A stretch of DNA of 64,000 nucleotides. Origin: Phaeosaccion multiseriatum (taxonomy: Eukaryota; Ochrophyta, other classes). The translations under genes were made by a program, and so were the position numbers. How positions within the stretch are numbered: position 1 is the first letter of the stretch; every line of letters starts with the position of its first letter. Location of the stretch: contig OZ218954.1 in NCBI GenBank assembly GCA_965112735.1, positions 1,302,001 through 1,366,000 of the forward strand, read 5' to 3'. The notes under the pieces were generated by a model. The model worked only from the letters and a program-made list of their open reading frames with translations. It made no database searches and was not told the origin of the DNA. Positions 51,572 to 63,833 of this stretch are shown one piece after another.

Positions 51572-54500
51572 GAGGGAGAGGGTGGGGTGCAGGGTGTATA
51601 AAGGGGTGTGGTGGCTGGTCAAGAACAAGTATTGGAGCACAAACAAGGCGGAGGTCAAGCCGTTGGGGCAGGCGTCTTGAAGGGCAGTATGCCATCTAAG
51701 AATCGTAGATGAGGATTGTCACGTGGAACCGTACACCACTTTCTTCCTTTTCTCTCCACCCCGTCTGGAGATCCGACTGCATGCATGCAAACTGACGTTT
51801 TCCCCGTCCATGGCCCACGCTCATCACCACCCCCACCTTTCCCACTCTTCTTCCCCCCCCCCTTCTCTCCCTCCCCTACCCCGCCTTTCGAATGGATTGG
51901 AATCGTTCGATGACGTTAATGCACCCCCCCCCCCCCCTCACCCTCGTTAGGAATGGAGTTCTGGCAACGCCGTCTCCTGCGTCGAGCCCCGGGTTTCCGT
52001 GCCTGGATGGAAGACGGGCCGTGGCTGTGGTTCGGGTGGCGGGGCAGGGAGCGTCGCAGCCCCTCACAAGTGTTGGAGTCGTGCCGAGAGCGTTACGACT
52101 GTCTGGAGCTCCTGCTCAGAGGCACAGTGTTAGGCATTGGGAAGCTGCAGACTCAGGTTGGCGTGAGCAGAGGCCGGGCGCATGGGTCCATGGAGTGGAA
52201 TTCTGATGCCAACACATAGCTGTTGAGCTCCTCTATATAGTTTCCGTTTATACCCTTGCGGTCGCTCTCTCTCTCTCCTGTCTCTCCCTCTGCCCTTTCT
52301 CTCTCCCTGCTCGCTCTTTTCCCTTTCTCTCTCTCCTTGCTCCTTCCCTCTCTCTCTCACCTGCTCTCTCACCTCACACTCTTCCCATATGCCTCCTCTA
52401 TCTCTCTACCTTATCCCGATGGCAGCTCACGGGCCTCAAGGGCGCATACATGGACGGGACTCTACCGGAGTGGATATCCTCCTCTGCTCACCTTCTGGAC
52501 GCTCTCCTCAGCGAGAGCGAGCGGCTGCACCTGGAGGCAAGGCTCACCAGCAGCAGCAGAGTGGGTGGCAGCATCGTGGTGGGGAGAAGGAGCAGTGGAA
52601 GCATCATCATCAGTGAGGCCCGCCGGGGAAGCCTCGTCCTGCAGGAGAAAGGAAGGGGGGGCGGAGGAGGGAGCGGTCGTTTACTGCTGCGACGGGCACA
52701 AAGTGGTGGTGGTAGTGGTGGTGGTGGTGGTGGTGGTGGTGGAGGAGGAGGAGGAGGAGGGGAAGGGGAAGGGGAAGGAGGAGGAGCGCCCAAGCGGTGG
52801 CGTTTGCCTCGCGCTCTGACTGGCATTGTCGCCTTCCTCTGGCCCGGTCCCGGACCTCTCCTGATGAGACCTGCAGGGAAAAGGTCGGGGAGAAGTAGCA
52901 CGGCAGAAGAGCATCAGCGGCAGCAGCAGCAGCAGCAGGAGGAGGAGGAGGAGGAGGAGGAGGAGGAGGAGAAGCAGCAACAGGGGGATGAGGGGCAGCA
53001 GGCGGGGGGCGCGGAGGACGGAGTCGGAGCAGAGGCGGCGTGGAAGATGAGAAGCAGCAGCAGTCCAAAGAAGCCCTTATGGCCCAAGATGAGAAGCAGC
53101 AGCAGTCCAAATAAGCCCTTATGGCCCAAGACCGCCGCCGCCTCGGCATCATCATCTTCTCCTTCTCCGCAGCGCACGTCCGTGTCCTTTGATGTAGGGG
53201 CAGGGGCAGGAAGGCGTCGGGAGCACTCGGGCTCGGACGATGGCAGTGAACAACAACAACAACAAGAAGAAGGAGGAGGAGGAGGAGGAGAAGAAGAAGA
53301 AGAAGAAGACAAAGGCCTGAGCCCAATCCGGGGTACGGGCACCTTCCCCATTAGTGACTTACAAAGGGGCAGGAGGGCCTTGCTCGATGTGACTCCTCGC
53401 TGTGTGCAGCTGCTCAGAGACTGCTCCAGTAAGCGTGGGGGAGGCTTTCTAGGCACGCTCGGTGATGCTTGTCCTCCTTCCTTCCTCCGGCGCTCCTGGC
53501 TGACCATTGTCGTCTCTCTGCCTCTCGGGGTTTGGGTGGGTCGACGGGCCTGGCTACGGCAAGACCTGCTGAAGGGGACATTACGCAGGCTGTATGCAGG
53601 TTTCTGCTCCTTCACGCACGAGCACTTGACCGAGCCTGCGGTTGCGGTGTACAGAGAGCTGACCAACACCCGTCAGAGCATCTCGGATGAAGCAGGATTG
53701 AAGGACACAACGGATAGCTTAAGGCGTATGCTGGCAGACTTCCTCAAGGATGTGCACCCCAGCATGGGCCAGGCGCAGAGGGAAAAGGTGGGCAAGGGTG
53801 TTGGGGTGTGGTTGTGGTGTGGTGTATGATGCTAGCAGGTGGATGGGTAGGAGAGGGGATGAGTAGATGGATTGGTAGATGGATGGATGGATAAATGGAT
53901 AGATACATCCCCTCACTCTTTCTAACCCGTGCCCCACTCACTCCTCTCTTCCTCTTCCTCCTCCTCCTCCTCTCCTCCACCTCCTCCTCCCCCTCCTTCT
54001 CCTCCTCCTCCTCCTCCTCCTCCTCCTCCTCCTCCTCCTCCTCCTCCTCCTCCTCCTCCTCCTCCTCCTCCTCCTCCTCCTCCTCCTCCTCCTCTTCTCC
54101 TCCTCCTCCTCCCCCCCTCCTCCTCCTCCTCTCCTTCTCCTCCTCCTCTTCCTCCTTCTCCTTCTCCTCCTCCTCCTCCTCCTCCTCCTCCTCCTCCTCC
54201 CTCCTCTTCTCCTCCTACCCAACCCCCCCAGGTTCTCACTACGCTGGACATGAAGGTCGTGTCCGCAGCCTATGAGAAGAGCATCATCAACGCACTCAAG
54301 GGAGTCATGTCTGGCGACATTGTGCGCATGTTGCTCATTCAGATGCAGTACCTCAAGAAGGAGCTGCTACAAACCATGAGCGTCATTGATGTGAGTGATG
54401 AGATGAGAGAGTGATGAGAGAGGCGATGGCAGTGTATGGCATGAGAGAGTGATGAGGGAGGGGGGATGGCAGTGTATGGCATGAGAGAGTGATGAGAGAG

Positions 54501-56485
54501 AGGCGATGGCAGTGTATGGCATGAGAGAGTGATGAGGGAGGGGGGATGGCAGGTATGGTATGAGAGAGTGATGAGAGAGGCGATGGCAGTGTTTGGCATG
54601 AGAGAGTGATGAGAGAGGTGATGGCAGTGTATGGCATGAGAGAGTGATGAGAGAGGCGATGGCAGTGTTTGGCATGAAAGAGTGATGAGAGAGGTGATGG
54701 CAGTGTTTGGCATGAGAGAGTGATGAGGGAGGTGATGGCGGTGTATGGCATGAGAGAGTGATGAGAGAGGCGATGGCAGTGTATGGCATGAGAGAGTGAT
54801 GAGAGAGGTGATGGCAGTGTATGGCAGTGTTCCATGCGCAGGCCGTGCAGTACTGTGCTATATCACCAACTGTTGTGGTGTGCTGTGCTTTGCTTGAGGC
54901 GACTCTCCCTCGCCTGGCTCGAGCTTCTAGACGATTGAACATTGTATTATGCAGATGTCTTGCTGCTTGCGTGCCTGCTTGTGCTTCCTTACTTTTGCCC
55001 ACGTGGCAAGATGGAGAACCAACCGCGCTACCGCCCCCCCCCCTTCTTTTCTGTGACCCTTGTGTGACCACCTCCCACCCCGCTCAGGACTTGATGGATG
55101 AGAACGAATTCAACCTTCGGTGAGCGGCAGGGGAGGACATAATTACGCATACGGGGAGCATATCTGCATACCGAGGCATGCGCAGGCATATGGGCGAGGG
55201 TGTCTGAACGCAACCTCCACTTCAGCTGGAACTGAACCTTTTCTCTTTCCTTTTCGTCGTACGTCTGTGTTTCTCTCTCTGTGTGTATCTCTGCCTCCCC
55301 CCCCCCCCCTCCTCTCTTCCCCTCTCTCTCTTCCCTTGTGTCCCTCTCTCCCCCTCCTTTCCTTCCTCCCTTCCATCCCCACCACCCTCCCTCCCCCTCT
55401 CCCCCACACCTATCTACTGAACCACCGAAAAGCCTCATGGCCACAGTCCCGGCGTTCATCCTGGGATGGATGGGCTATCAGGGCCTCAGTCCTCTATACT
55501 ACAGCGTCAAAGGAGAGAAGAACCGCCAAGCAAGTTTCAGAGCCATGAGAATCATCGTCAACGCCATGGAGAGGCTACTCAACCTCCGCAATAGCCCGAT
55601 TGAATATCAAACACGCCCCCCACACCCGTCTGAGTGGCCCACAGTGGCTCTTGCGGCGGCTCCGGTAGGTGATGTGGGGGCGAGAGAGGCGGTGACGAGG
55701 GCGGCGAGGGGAGATCAAGAGGAGCAAGTGGAAGACGACAGCGCCTTGGTTGCTGGAGCAGAAGGAGGAGGAGGAGGAGGAGGAGTGGGAGAGAGAGGGA
55801 GAGACCAGCGAGAGGACGAGGAGAGAGGAGAATGGCAGGGAAGAGGTGGGTCGATAATGAGGAGCAAAGCGGTTTTCTCCTCCCTCTCCCCCCGGCGGCA
55901 GAACCAGCAGCACCAGCAGCAGCAGCGCCAGGGGCAGGCACAGGGGCAGGCGCAGGGTCAGCAGTTGGTGGTACAGCAGGACCAACAGCTCAAGGTACTA
56001 GACGCCTTGGACCTGGGCAAGTTGCTGCTGCTCATCTACCAGTTCAGGCGGCTCGCGTATCAGTACCGAAGGAGGCTGCGGCGGGGAGAGCTGCAGACGC
56101 TGTTGGAGGACTGTGCGGAACTGTCGGGGGCGAGGGGCGTCGGTGCGTAACCGTCGGGGTAGGGGAGAGAGTATGTGTGCGTGTGTGCGTGTGTGTGTGA
56201 GAGAGAGAGTGTGATGGAGAGGGAGAGAGAGAGTGTGTGTGCGTGAGTGTGTGTGAGAGAGAGAGTGAGATGGAGAGGGAGAGAGGAGGGGTGGCGGGGC
56301 GCTGACTCTTCTGTCTTCCGCCCCCTCTTTACTCTCCTAGCGTCTCTTATTCCTTCCTTCCTTCCTTCCTTCCTTCCTCCCTCCCTCCCTTTCTTCCTTC
56401 GTTCCTCCCTCCAGTGACGGTGGCTCAGCAGCAGTCGATTGTCCAGCGAATGGGGCGATCCTACGGTTTCCTGCGCCTCAAGTGA
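50331..56485 (+). CDS. NCA2-like mitochondrial protein
   Basis: Relative of yeast Nca2, needed for mitochondrial ATP synthase subunit expression; expected in the mitochondrial membrane. Exons: 50331-50482, 50679-50772, 50961-51315, 51951-52156, 52426-53787, 54232-54390, 55088-55119, 55433-56142, 56415-56485; total 3141 bases in phase, about 1046 residues. The diagnostic part is IVRMLLIQMQYLKKELLQTM, then DLMDENEFNLRLMATVPAFI leading to GWMGYQGLSPLYYSV, and the C-terminal GRSYGFLRLK. The long middle exon has Gly, Glu, Gln and Ser repeats and a 30-residue imperfect duplication (MRSSSSPKKPLWPK twice). The proposed start at 50331 gives an Arg- and Ser-rich N-terminus that could be a mitochondrial presequence; another start is the ATG at 50689. 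Exon 55088-55119 is only 32 bases. Confidence 0.8.
53950..54215 (+). repeat. (CTC)n microsatellite in an NCA2 intron
   Basis: About 265 bases of nearly pure CTC with C and T interruptions, acting as an extended pyrimidine tract before the acceptor at 54231. Confidence 0.95.
54391..54833 (+). repeat. 40-bp minisatellite, about 11 copies, starting at a splice donor
   Basis: The intron 54391-55087 opens with about eleven units of roughly 38-43 bases. A typical unit contains ATGAGAGAGTGATGAGAGAG and then GCGATGGCAGTGTATGGC. The first unit overlaps the donor GTGAGTGATGAG. The rest of the intron is unique and has one CTATATCACCAACTG motif at 54858. Confidence 0.92.
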
Positions 56486-57137
56486 CGGGCACTAGCGCCA
56501 TCATATCGCCACGACATGTCGACATACATCAGCAGCACATCAGCAGCACACCAGCAGCAGCCTGCCAGTGCGATGCATAATGAAACAGAATACATGCTGG
56601 CTCTCTAAATCCATCAAGTTACCCCCACCTCCATCTCAAGTGAGCTACGATCCATGGGTGCTACCCTTCCCTAGACAGCTCGTCCTGCTGATGGCGTCGA
56701 ATCTGGCGGGCCGTCTTTCCGGGCATCAACCGAGGCCTTGTGAACCTCGTCCTGATGCGGGTGCTGAAGCAACACTACTTGTTTGGAGCGTTGTGGCCTG
56801 GAGAAGTGGTGTGGGTGGTACACGCTGGCCGCGTTACTGAGTCTCGCCATCAGCGAAGTCGTGCTGCAGCTGGGTGACAAGAGGGGTCGTGCTGGCTGGG
56901 AGAAGGTTTCGAGGCGAAGGAGGCGTGTGCCCCCTGCTACAGCAAGCAGGACTCACTCACTCGCTGGCTCGCTTCCTCACTCCCTCACTCACTCTTCTCC
57001 CCTCGGCCAAAATCGCTGCACCCTTCCTGTGCTGCTCTCACGAACTGCTGGTTGTATCACTGACATCACCGACAAACCAACTGCCGTACCACCAACTGGT
57101 CTAGCATATCAACTGATATTCAATAGCCGCTTGCTAC
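56486..57137. other. Convergent intergenic region with a decayed membrane-protein-like stretch
   Basis: About 650 bases between NCA2 and the ABCG half-transporter, which end toward each other. It contains the frameshifted stretch at 56688-56895 and a cluster of CTGTATCACCAACTG-like motifs at 57047-57110. Confidence 0.55.
56688..56895 (+). pseudogene. Frameshifted membrane-protein-like fragment
   Basis: One frame encodes RRIWRAVFPGINRGLVNL then VLMRVLKQHYLFGALWPGE; near 56805 sense continues in another frame as WYTLAALLSLAISEVVLQLG. Together they look like the end of a multipass protein, but a frameshift separates them, and no start or splice partner is evident. It could be a sequencing indel in an exon of an unrecognised gene. 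Confidence 0.3.
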
Positions 57138-59231
57138 CTACGTCATGTGACCCTTGGTGTATGGGCGCATCGTGAAGGTAACGAGCGCCCAATGCCCCAA
57201 ACGAAGAATGCCTACCGCCACCAGCACTGCGCCGAAGTTTCCCCACGCGTCCTGGTCCTCGTCTTGGCCGAAAATCTTTTGCACAGTAAGTCAACAAGAC
57301 CGCAAGTCAGCAGGCGCCGTTGTGTTACGAGGTTGAATACAGGGAAGGAGGGAGGGAGGGATGGAGGGGGGTAGGGAGGGAGGGACGGAGGGAGGGAAGG
57401 AGGGAGGGAGGGAGGGAGGGACGGAGGAAGGGAAGGAGGGAGGGAGGTGGGCAGGTGAGTGTGCGCGCGTGCGTGCGTCTTGGGAAGAATGAGCAAGAGG
57501 AACACGAGGTGTGCTTTCGAGAGGAGAGCATGATACGCAAACACAAACACACAAACGCACACACACACACACACACCCCTACCTCAGTGCGAAGGAAGTC
57601 TCCATCCGCCCCGCCGAAGTCCTTCTCGTGCAGAAGGATGTAAAGCATTCCGTTGAGGGCGTATCGGGTGGGCACAAGGTAGGACAGCCATCGAATGGCA
57701 GGCAGCATGTCGGAGGTTTGGACGAAGAAGCCCGGCACCAGAAATAGCATACCCAGCACCACCTAGGAGTGGATGGCGGTGGATGGCGGTGGATGGCAGT
57801 GGATGGCAGTGGATGGCAGTTGATGCAGTGGGTGACAGTGGACGGATGGGATGGTGGTGGATGGGGTGGGATGGTGGTGGATGGCAGTGGATGGCAGTGG
57901 ATGGAATGGGGACATGGGGATATGGAGAAGGGGAAGGGATGAGTAGTAGGAAGGGGAGAGGAGGAGGGAGGAGAAAGAAGAGAAGGGGAGGGGAGGAGGA
58001 GCAGAAAGAAGAGAAGCGGAGGGGAGGAGGAGCAGAAAGAACAGAAGGGGAGGGGAGGAGGAGCAGAAAGAAGAGAAGGGGAGGGGAGGAGGAGGAGGAG
58101 CAGAAAGAAGAGAAGGGGAGGGGAGAAGGAGCAGAAAGAAGAGAAAGGGAGGGGAGGGGAGGAGGAGCAGAAAGAAGAGAAGGGGAGGGGAGGGGAGGAG
58201 GAGCAGAAAGAAGAGAGGGGGAGGGGAGCGGCTCCGTCTGTGCGCCTCAGGACAAAAGAGTGAAGAGTGAAGAGTGAAGAGTGAAGAGTGAAGGGGGGCA
58301 GAAGCAGCGTGAGACGGCTCCTGCCCTTCTTACCATCGACAAAGTCGTCGCGATGAGCTCATTCTGTGTATGGGGAGGGAGGGAAGGCGGGAGGGAGGGA
58401 GGGAGGGAGGGAGGGAGGGAGGGAGAGAGGGAGGGAGGCAGGGAGGGAGGGAGGGAGGGAGGGAGGGAGGGAGGGAGAGAGGGAGGGAGGGAGAGAGAGT
58501 TCGGTTCAGGAAATGAGGGAGCACGCGGGGTAGGCCCGTTGGACTCGTGCGGTAGGCATGCCCTTGCGCGAGAGACGTGTCTCCGCCCACCCCTCCTCCC
58601 TCTCCTCCTCCTCACCTTGGTAGCCTCGACAACCAGCAGCATGATCGCTTCCATCACAAGCAAGAGTTCCTTTGTGATCAAGGAGGATGATTGATGCACG
58701 CCCATCCGTCGTCCCAGTGAAGGATCAAGGCCGAGCAACAACGGCAGAGACCGGAAGAAAGGGACAGCAGAGAGCACAGACGAAAAGCGACATTAGAAAT
58801 GTACACGGGTGGTTAAGCGCTCCTACCTCCCCCTCCCTCCCTCCCTCCCTCCCTCCCTCCCTCCCCGTCTCTCTATCACCAACGCCCTCACGTACCATGG
58901 TCATGAACACAAAAAAGATGAACTGCTCGAAGTCGTCACCAAAGCCCACGAGCCAAAAGAAGATGCCTGGGGCAGGAAGGACAAGAATACTCGTAAGGTA
59001 GGCAAGGTTTGCACACAGGACTCCGCTAACTTGGGACATACATGTAGCGCTGATGCACACACTCGCACATACACATGTTTAGTTCAGGCGCACGCACAAA
59101 CGCACGCACCCACGCCCCCACAACCGCCCCCACACACGCACGCACCCACACCCGCACCCGCTCACGCACACGCACACGCACACGCACACGCACACACACA
59201 CAAACACACACACGCACGCACACAAACACAA

Positions 59232-59307
<76 letters not shown>

Positions 59308-60573
59308 ACACACGCACACACCCATCCACGCCACGCAAGCGCACATGTTGATGCTGAATGTCTCACCTTGGTACACGAGCGCGGTGAGGACAGTGAAGGG
59401 CAGAGAGGCGACGAACTGGGCGAGGCACACCATTGCAGAGTTGTACGCGCCGTTCAGCATCTCCTACGTGGTGCATGGGCAGGTACATGGGCAGACAGGC
59501 AGGCAGGCAGGCCGGCAGGCAGGCATATGGGCATGGGCATATGGGCCGGCAGGCAGGAAGGCAGGCAGGCAGGCACCCAGGCAAGTAGGCAGGTAGGGAG
59601 GGGTGAAGCGTCTTCACAGCAGAGCTATCGTACATCAGGGTACGTAACGGAACGTGTTGCTCCGTCAGTACACTGCAAGAAAGATGCAGTTGCCAGTGCC
59701 AGAGCTCTACGGTGCCACGAAGTGCCATACACTGCCATACAGTGCCACGAAGTGCCATGCACTGCCATACAGTGCCCCAAAGTGCCATACACTGCCATAC
59801 AGTGCCATCCGTACCTGAAAGTGCTCTCTTCGGTCCGAGGTGAAGATGGGGGTGGCGGCCACCACGGCGAAGAGCACGCACCAGATGTTGAAGAAGACGG
59901 CCCCTGATGGATAAAGATATGTGTACAGATCAATTGAACAGGGGGAGGAGGGTGAGTGAGTGAGTGAGTGAGTGAGTAAGGGTAGATGAGTGACAACACT
60001 TGGCATGAGCGGGGGAGGTGAGACTGGGGGGTCAAGAGAGGGAAAGGGAGAGAGAGTGTGTGTATGTGTGACAGAGAGAGAGAGATGGAGAGACAAAAAA
60101 CAGAGCGAGGGGTGGGGGTGGGTGGGGTGGGGGTGTAAAGCACCTCCTCCTCCTACCTCCCTACTGCTCTACTGAAATGCGAGACATACCTGCGATCTGA
60201 GGGAGCATCTCCGGTGTGCGCTCGAGCTGCAGGAACAGCGTGCCCAGAAAGAGTGCCGTGATGATGAGCTCGAGGAGACGCAGCCAGTACACAGTGGGGG
60301 TCCTGTGAGTGTGTGCGGGTGTGAGGGTGTGAGGGTGTGTGTGGGTGTGAAGGGGAGTGGTGGTGGGTGTGGGTGTGTGTATGGGGGGGGGGGGGGAAGG
60401 GCGGGTACATGGGGCGAAGAGGGGGGGGGGCAAGACAAGGAGAAAACACCCACACATACACACATACATATATATATATATATACATTCTCTCTTCTCCT
60501 GTCTCTCACACGTACACGTGTACACACGCGTACACTCTCTCTCACGCACATAAACCCACACGCGCACACACAC

Positions 60574-60634
<61 letters not shown>

Positions 60635-62660
60635 CACACACACACACGAACCTCATGTGGTACGTGAGCATATGGCCTACGAGCAGAAAGAAGCGCACAC
60701 TTACGCCCACCTGTTGGAGGTAAGGAGGCCATCGAGGGGGGGGGGGAGAGGGAGGGAGGGTGAGAGAGGGAGGGAGGGAGGGAGAGATATATCAGTAGAG
60801 ATCGCGTGAGGAGGAAGAGGAGAGGAAGAGGAGAGGCCCAAAGGCCCGTACAAGACAGCGAATGAGTGCGCGCTGCTGGACAGAGAGAGAGTGGACAGCG
60901 GTCGCCAGCACGGAGAGAAAGATTCTGCCTCTCACACGAGAAGCGCAAATTGAGAGTGAACATATCCCTCATGAAAATCCCTTACGTACGTCCTTACGTA
61001 CGTGCCCCTTATCACGTACCACTTCGTGCTTGCCGACTTGTATCGTGTCACTCCCCTCGGGTATGGACTTGACGAAGGCGCTCTGCAAGTAGAGGTGCTT
61101 CCAAGTTACTTCATCGGAGCTGGCCTTGGCATTTTCCTTGAGGGAAGGACGAGGGAGAGCGAGGGGGAGAGGAAGAGGAAGAGGAAGAGGAAGAGGAAGA
61201 GGAAGAGGGACAGGGAGCGCACCAGTCAGAGGGGAGGGGAAAAGGGTGAATGATACAGGCGGTGGGGCGACGAGCTAGCGACCACGTCCCATCTCCTCCT
61301 CTCCTCCACAGGCTCTGCTCTTCTCTTCTCTTCCTCTCTTCTTCCTTTCCTTTCCCTTCCCTTCCTTTCCCTTCCCCTCCCCCCCCCCGCCTTCTTCTCT
61401 CTCACCTTCCCATCCTCGAGTGCCTGCCGCGCCTTCCCGTCTTGAGGAGGAGGGGCAGATATTAGGTCCATGTACAGGTCCGCCCAGTTGCTGGGGATGG
61501 CAGTAGATGGTGATGGAAGCGGAGGGGGATGTCAGTGGATGGGGAAGGGTCACAGTCAGAGATGGCGGGGATATGTTGACCCTTTGGCGGTTTCAGGCGG
61601 TTTCAGGGAGAGAGGAGACACAGAGGCAAGGCGATGCATATATGAGGGGTACATGGGCACACATATCTGGGGGAGTGCGCGGCACCCTACACCCCATGGC
61701 CTCAACACACCCTCCCCACCGCCCCCAAATCCTATACCCTTACCTCCTTACTCTATGTATGCCCAATACCCATACCCTAGGCCGTATCATACCCTGTACC
61801 CCATGTTCCCCTATATACCCTATACACTACCCATACCCTAAACCCTATTGTACCTCCCTACCCTATACCCTACACCTTTTATCCCATATACCCCATACCT
61901 CATGGGGGGCGGCGCTCCTCCGATGCTGCTCATGAAGAACTCCCTAGCGCTCGTGCGAGGTCCGAAGAACGCAAGATGCCCCTGCTCCAGAAGCCTGGGT
62001 GTCAGGACAGTTGGTGGGTGTAGTATGTCCATTGGTGGGTGTCAGGACAGTTGGTGGGTGTAGTATGTCCATGGGTGGGTGTCAGGACAGTTGGTGGGTG
62101 TAGTATGTCAATGGGTGGGTGTCAGGACAGTTGGTGGGTGTAGTATGTCAATGGGTGGGTGTCAGGACAGTTGGTGGGTGTAGTATGTCCATGGGTGGGT
62201 GTCAGGACAGTTGGTGGGTGTAGTATGTCAATGGGTGGGTGTCAGGACAGTTGGTGGGTGTAGTATGTCCATGGGTGGGTGTCAGGACAGAAAGAGAGGG
62301 CGTCAGGACAGCGAGTGGGTGTCAGAACGTCAGGACAAGGGGATGGGTGGGTATCAGGACCAGTAGTGGATGGGTGGGTGGGTGTCAGGACAGAGGGTGG
62401 GTGGATGTCAGGACAGTGGGGGTTCGGACAATCGGTGGGTGGGTGGGCGCGCGTGTGAGGTCGGTGGGTGGATGGTCGTGGATCCACCCTCCTCTCCCAT
62501 GTACCTTATCGTATGTAATCTTACATGAGATCTTCCATCTGCTCGAAGACCTGCCCGCTCGGTTGGTGAATCGTCATGATGCACACCACAGACTGAGAAG
62601 GGGGAGGAGTATAATGATGGTGATGAATGAAGGGCATGGTGATAATGGTGGTGATGGTAG

Positions 62661-62715
<55 letters not shown>

Positions 62716-63833
62716 AATGATGAGGAGGAGGAGGAGGAGGAGGAGAATGAATGCATACATGGCGAGGTTAGAGGAGGGCGTGCGTCAGTGTGTGAGTGCG
62801 TGAGGGTGTGACTCATTGAGAGCGAGAGAGATAGGAAGAGCGCGGCGACGTCTAGTCGAGAGGTACTCTGTAACCAACTGCACTGCTCCAACCTTACCGA
62901 TTGGCGAACAATCTTGGTAATGTATTTGACGAGCGCGAGGGCGGCGGAAGAGTCCAGGCCTGTGGTGCACTCATCCAGGAACAGCACGACAGGCTGACTT
63001 GCCATGCCCAGTCCTATGGACACACGCTTACGCTCTCCACCGCTCAGATCCCCCACTTGCTCATTGGCCTGCGCCAGAGGGGGAGAGAGGGAGGGAAGGA
63101 GGAGAGAGAAGAAGGCAGTCAGTCAATCAGTCAAGCCTGTCTGTCAGTGCGTCAGTGAGTCAGTGACAGCTCCACCCAGCTCTGCGCGGCTCTTCCCTCC
63201 CCCCTCCCCACCCCTCCCTCTCCCTTCCCTCTCCCACTCCTCTCCCACCCCTCTCCCACCCCTCTCCCGCGGCCTTACCTTCCAGCTGAGCCCCAGGGTG
63301 CCGATGAGCTCGCTCACGTGCCTTGCCCTGTGCTGAGGCTTCATGTGAGGAACTTTCATGCTTGACATGTACAAGAGAGACTCGCGCACTGTCATGAACA
63401 GGTTCTGAGGACATGCGTTAGGGGGTGTGGCCATACGTTAGGGGGGTTAACCGTACGTAAGACCGTACGTAAGGGGGAACAATTCTAGCCTGGGGGGTAA
63501 CCCTCGCTTCCTCATATGCCCTCCCCCCCCCCTTTCCCTCTCTCTCTCCCCTCTCTGTCAGCGCTTGCGTATCATCAAGGGCGTCGAATTGGGGCACATT
63601 GCCAATGGACTCCATGGGCCTTTTGGGCCAATTGGGCCTATTATTATCAACAGGTGATGACATCAAAAATACTGAGGCCAATACACTTGAAACTCAAACT
63701 AGTGGTGGTACTCACAAGGTCGTCGAACTGGGGCACATAGTAAATGTCCTCGGGCTCCATCGGCCTATCCCCGAGGGTGATGCTTCCTTCGAGCTGTGCG
63801 TACACCGCCCGACCCGACAGGGCATTTAGCAGC
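57138..63833 (-). CDS. ABCG half-transporter (5' part outside window)
   Basis: ATP-driven exporter of the White/ABCG family; substrate unknown. Exons on the minus strand: 63833-63716, 63404-63279, 63068-62898, 62592-62525, 61994-61899, 61490-61406, 61136-61020, 60710-60652, 60302-60190, 59903-59815, 59463-59367, 58966-58896, 58669-58616, 58363-58334, 57762-57583, 57275-57138. All phases agree; about 536 residues. The first exon starts LLNALSGRA, so Walker A sits just beyond the edge. The Q-loop region is VPQFDDL, the signature LSGGERKR, Walker [19 protein letters not shown], and the H-loop TIHQPSGQ. A six-helix TMD follows (LELIITALFLGTLFLQL, GAVFFNIWCVLFAVVAATP, and so on). The stop is TAG at 57140-57138. 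One exon is only 30 bases. The Walker B Cys after Glu is also found in the full-size gene. Confidence 0.9.
57776..57905 (+). repeat. GGATGGCAGT-type tandem repeat in an ABCG intron
   Basis: About 130 bases of a 9-10 base unit in the intron 57763-58333, close to the acceptor of exon 57762-57583. Followed by GGGGA/GAAGA-rich repeats to about 58240 and (GAGTGAA)n near 58257-58290. Confidence 0.85.
58370..58500 (+). repeat. (GGGA)n array in an ABCG intron
   Basis: Nearly pure tetranucleotide in the intron 58364-58615. On the coding strand it is (CTCC)n and makes the pyrimidine tract just before the acceptor of the 30-base exon. Confidence 0.9.
59095..59325 (+). repeat. (CA)n-rich block in an ABCG intron
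   Basis: About 230 bases of CA with GC interruptions in the intron 58967-59366. The coding strand reads (GT)n. Confidence 0.92.
59700..59812 (+). repeat. Tandem repeat with core GCCATACACTGCCATACAGT
   Basis: Several units sit at the 5' end of the intron 59814-59464 on the coding strand, next to the donor. They are close in wording to the GATGGCAGTGTATGGC core of the NCA2 minisatellite (reverse complement). Confidence 0.8.
61996..62290 (+). repeat. 40-bp minisatellite, about 7 copies, abutting a splice acceptor
   Basis: Units contain GTGTCAGGACAGTTGGTGGG then TGTAGTATGTCCATGG. The array lies in the intron 62524-61995; the unit closest to the exon provides the acceptor of exon 61994 on the minus strand (CTGTCCTGACACCCAG). 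In other units the AG is replaced by AT. Confidence 0.92.
62656..62718 (+). repeat. (GAT)n microsatellite
   Basis: About 20 GAT units followed by (GAG)n in the intron between exons 63068-62898 and 62592-62525 of the ABCG half-transporter. Confidence 0.95.
63570..63622 (-). pseudogene. Degenerate duplicate of an ABCG exon end inside the next intron
   Basis: The minus strand reads RPMESIGNVPQFDALDD, which echoes RPMEPEDIYYVPQFDDL at the end of exon 63833-63716. It lies 100-140 bases further along, in the following intron. No good acceptor and donor pair fits it, so I treat it as an exon relic. Confidence 0.65.

Noticed and set aside
54391-54833. CRISPR-like array of 40-bp units (also 61996-62290)
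   Set aside because: Units are directly adjacent with no unique spacers, the DNA is eukaryotic, and both arrays lie inside introns.
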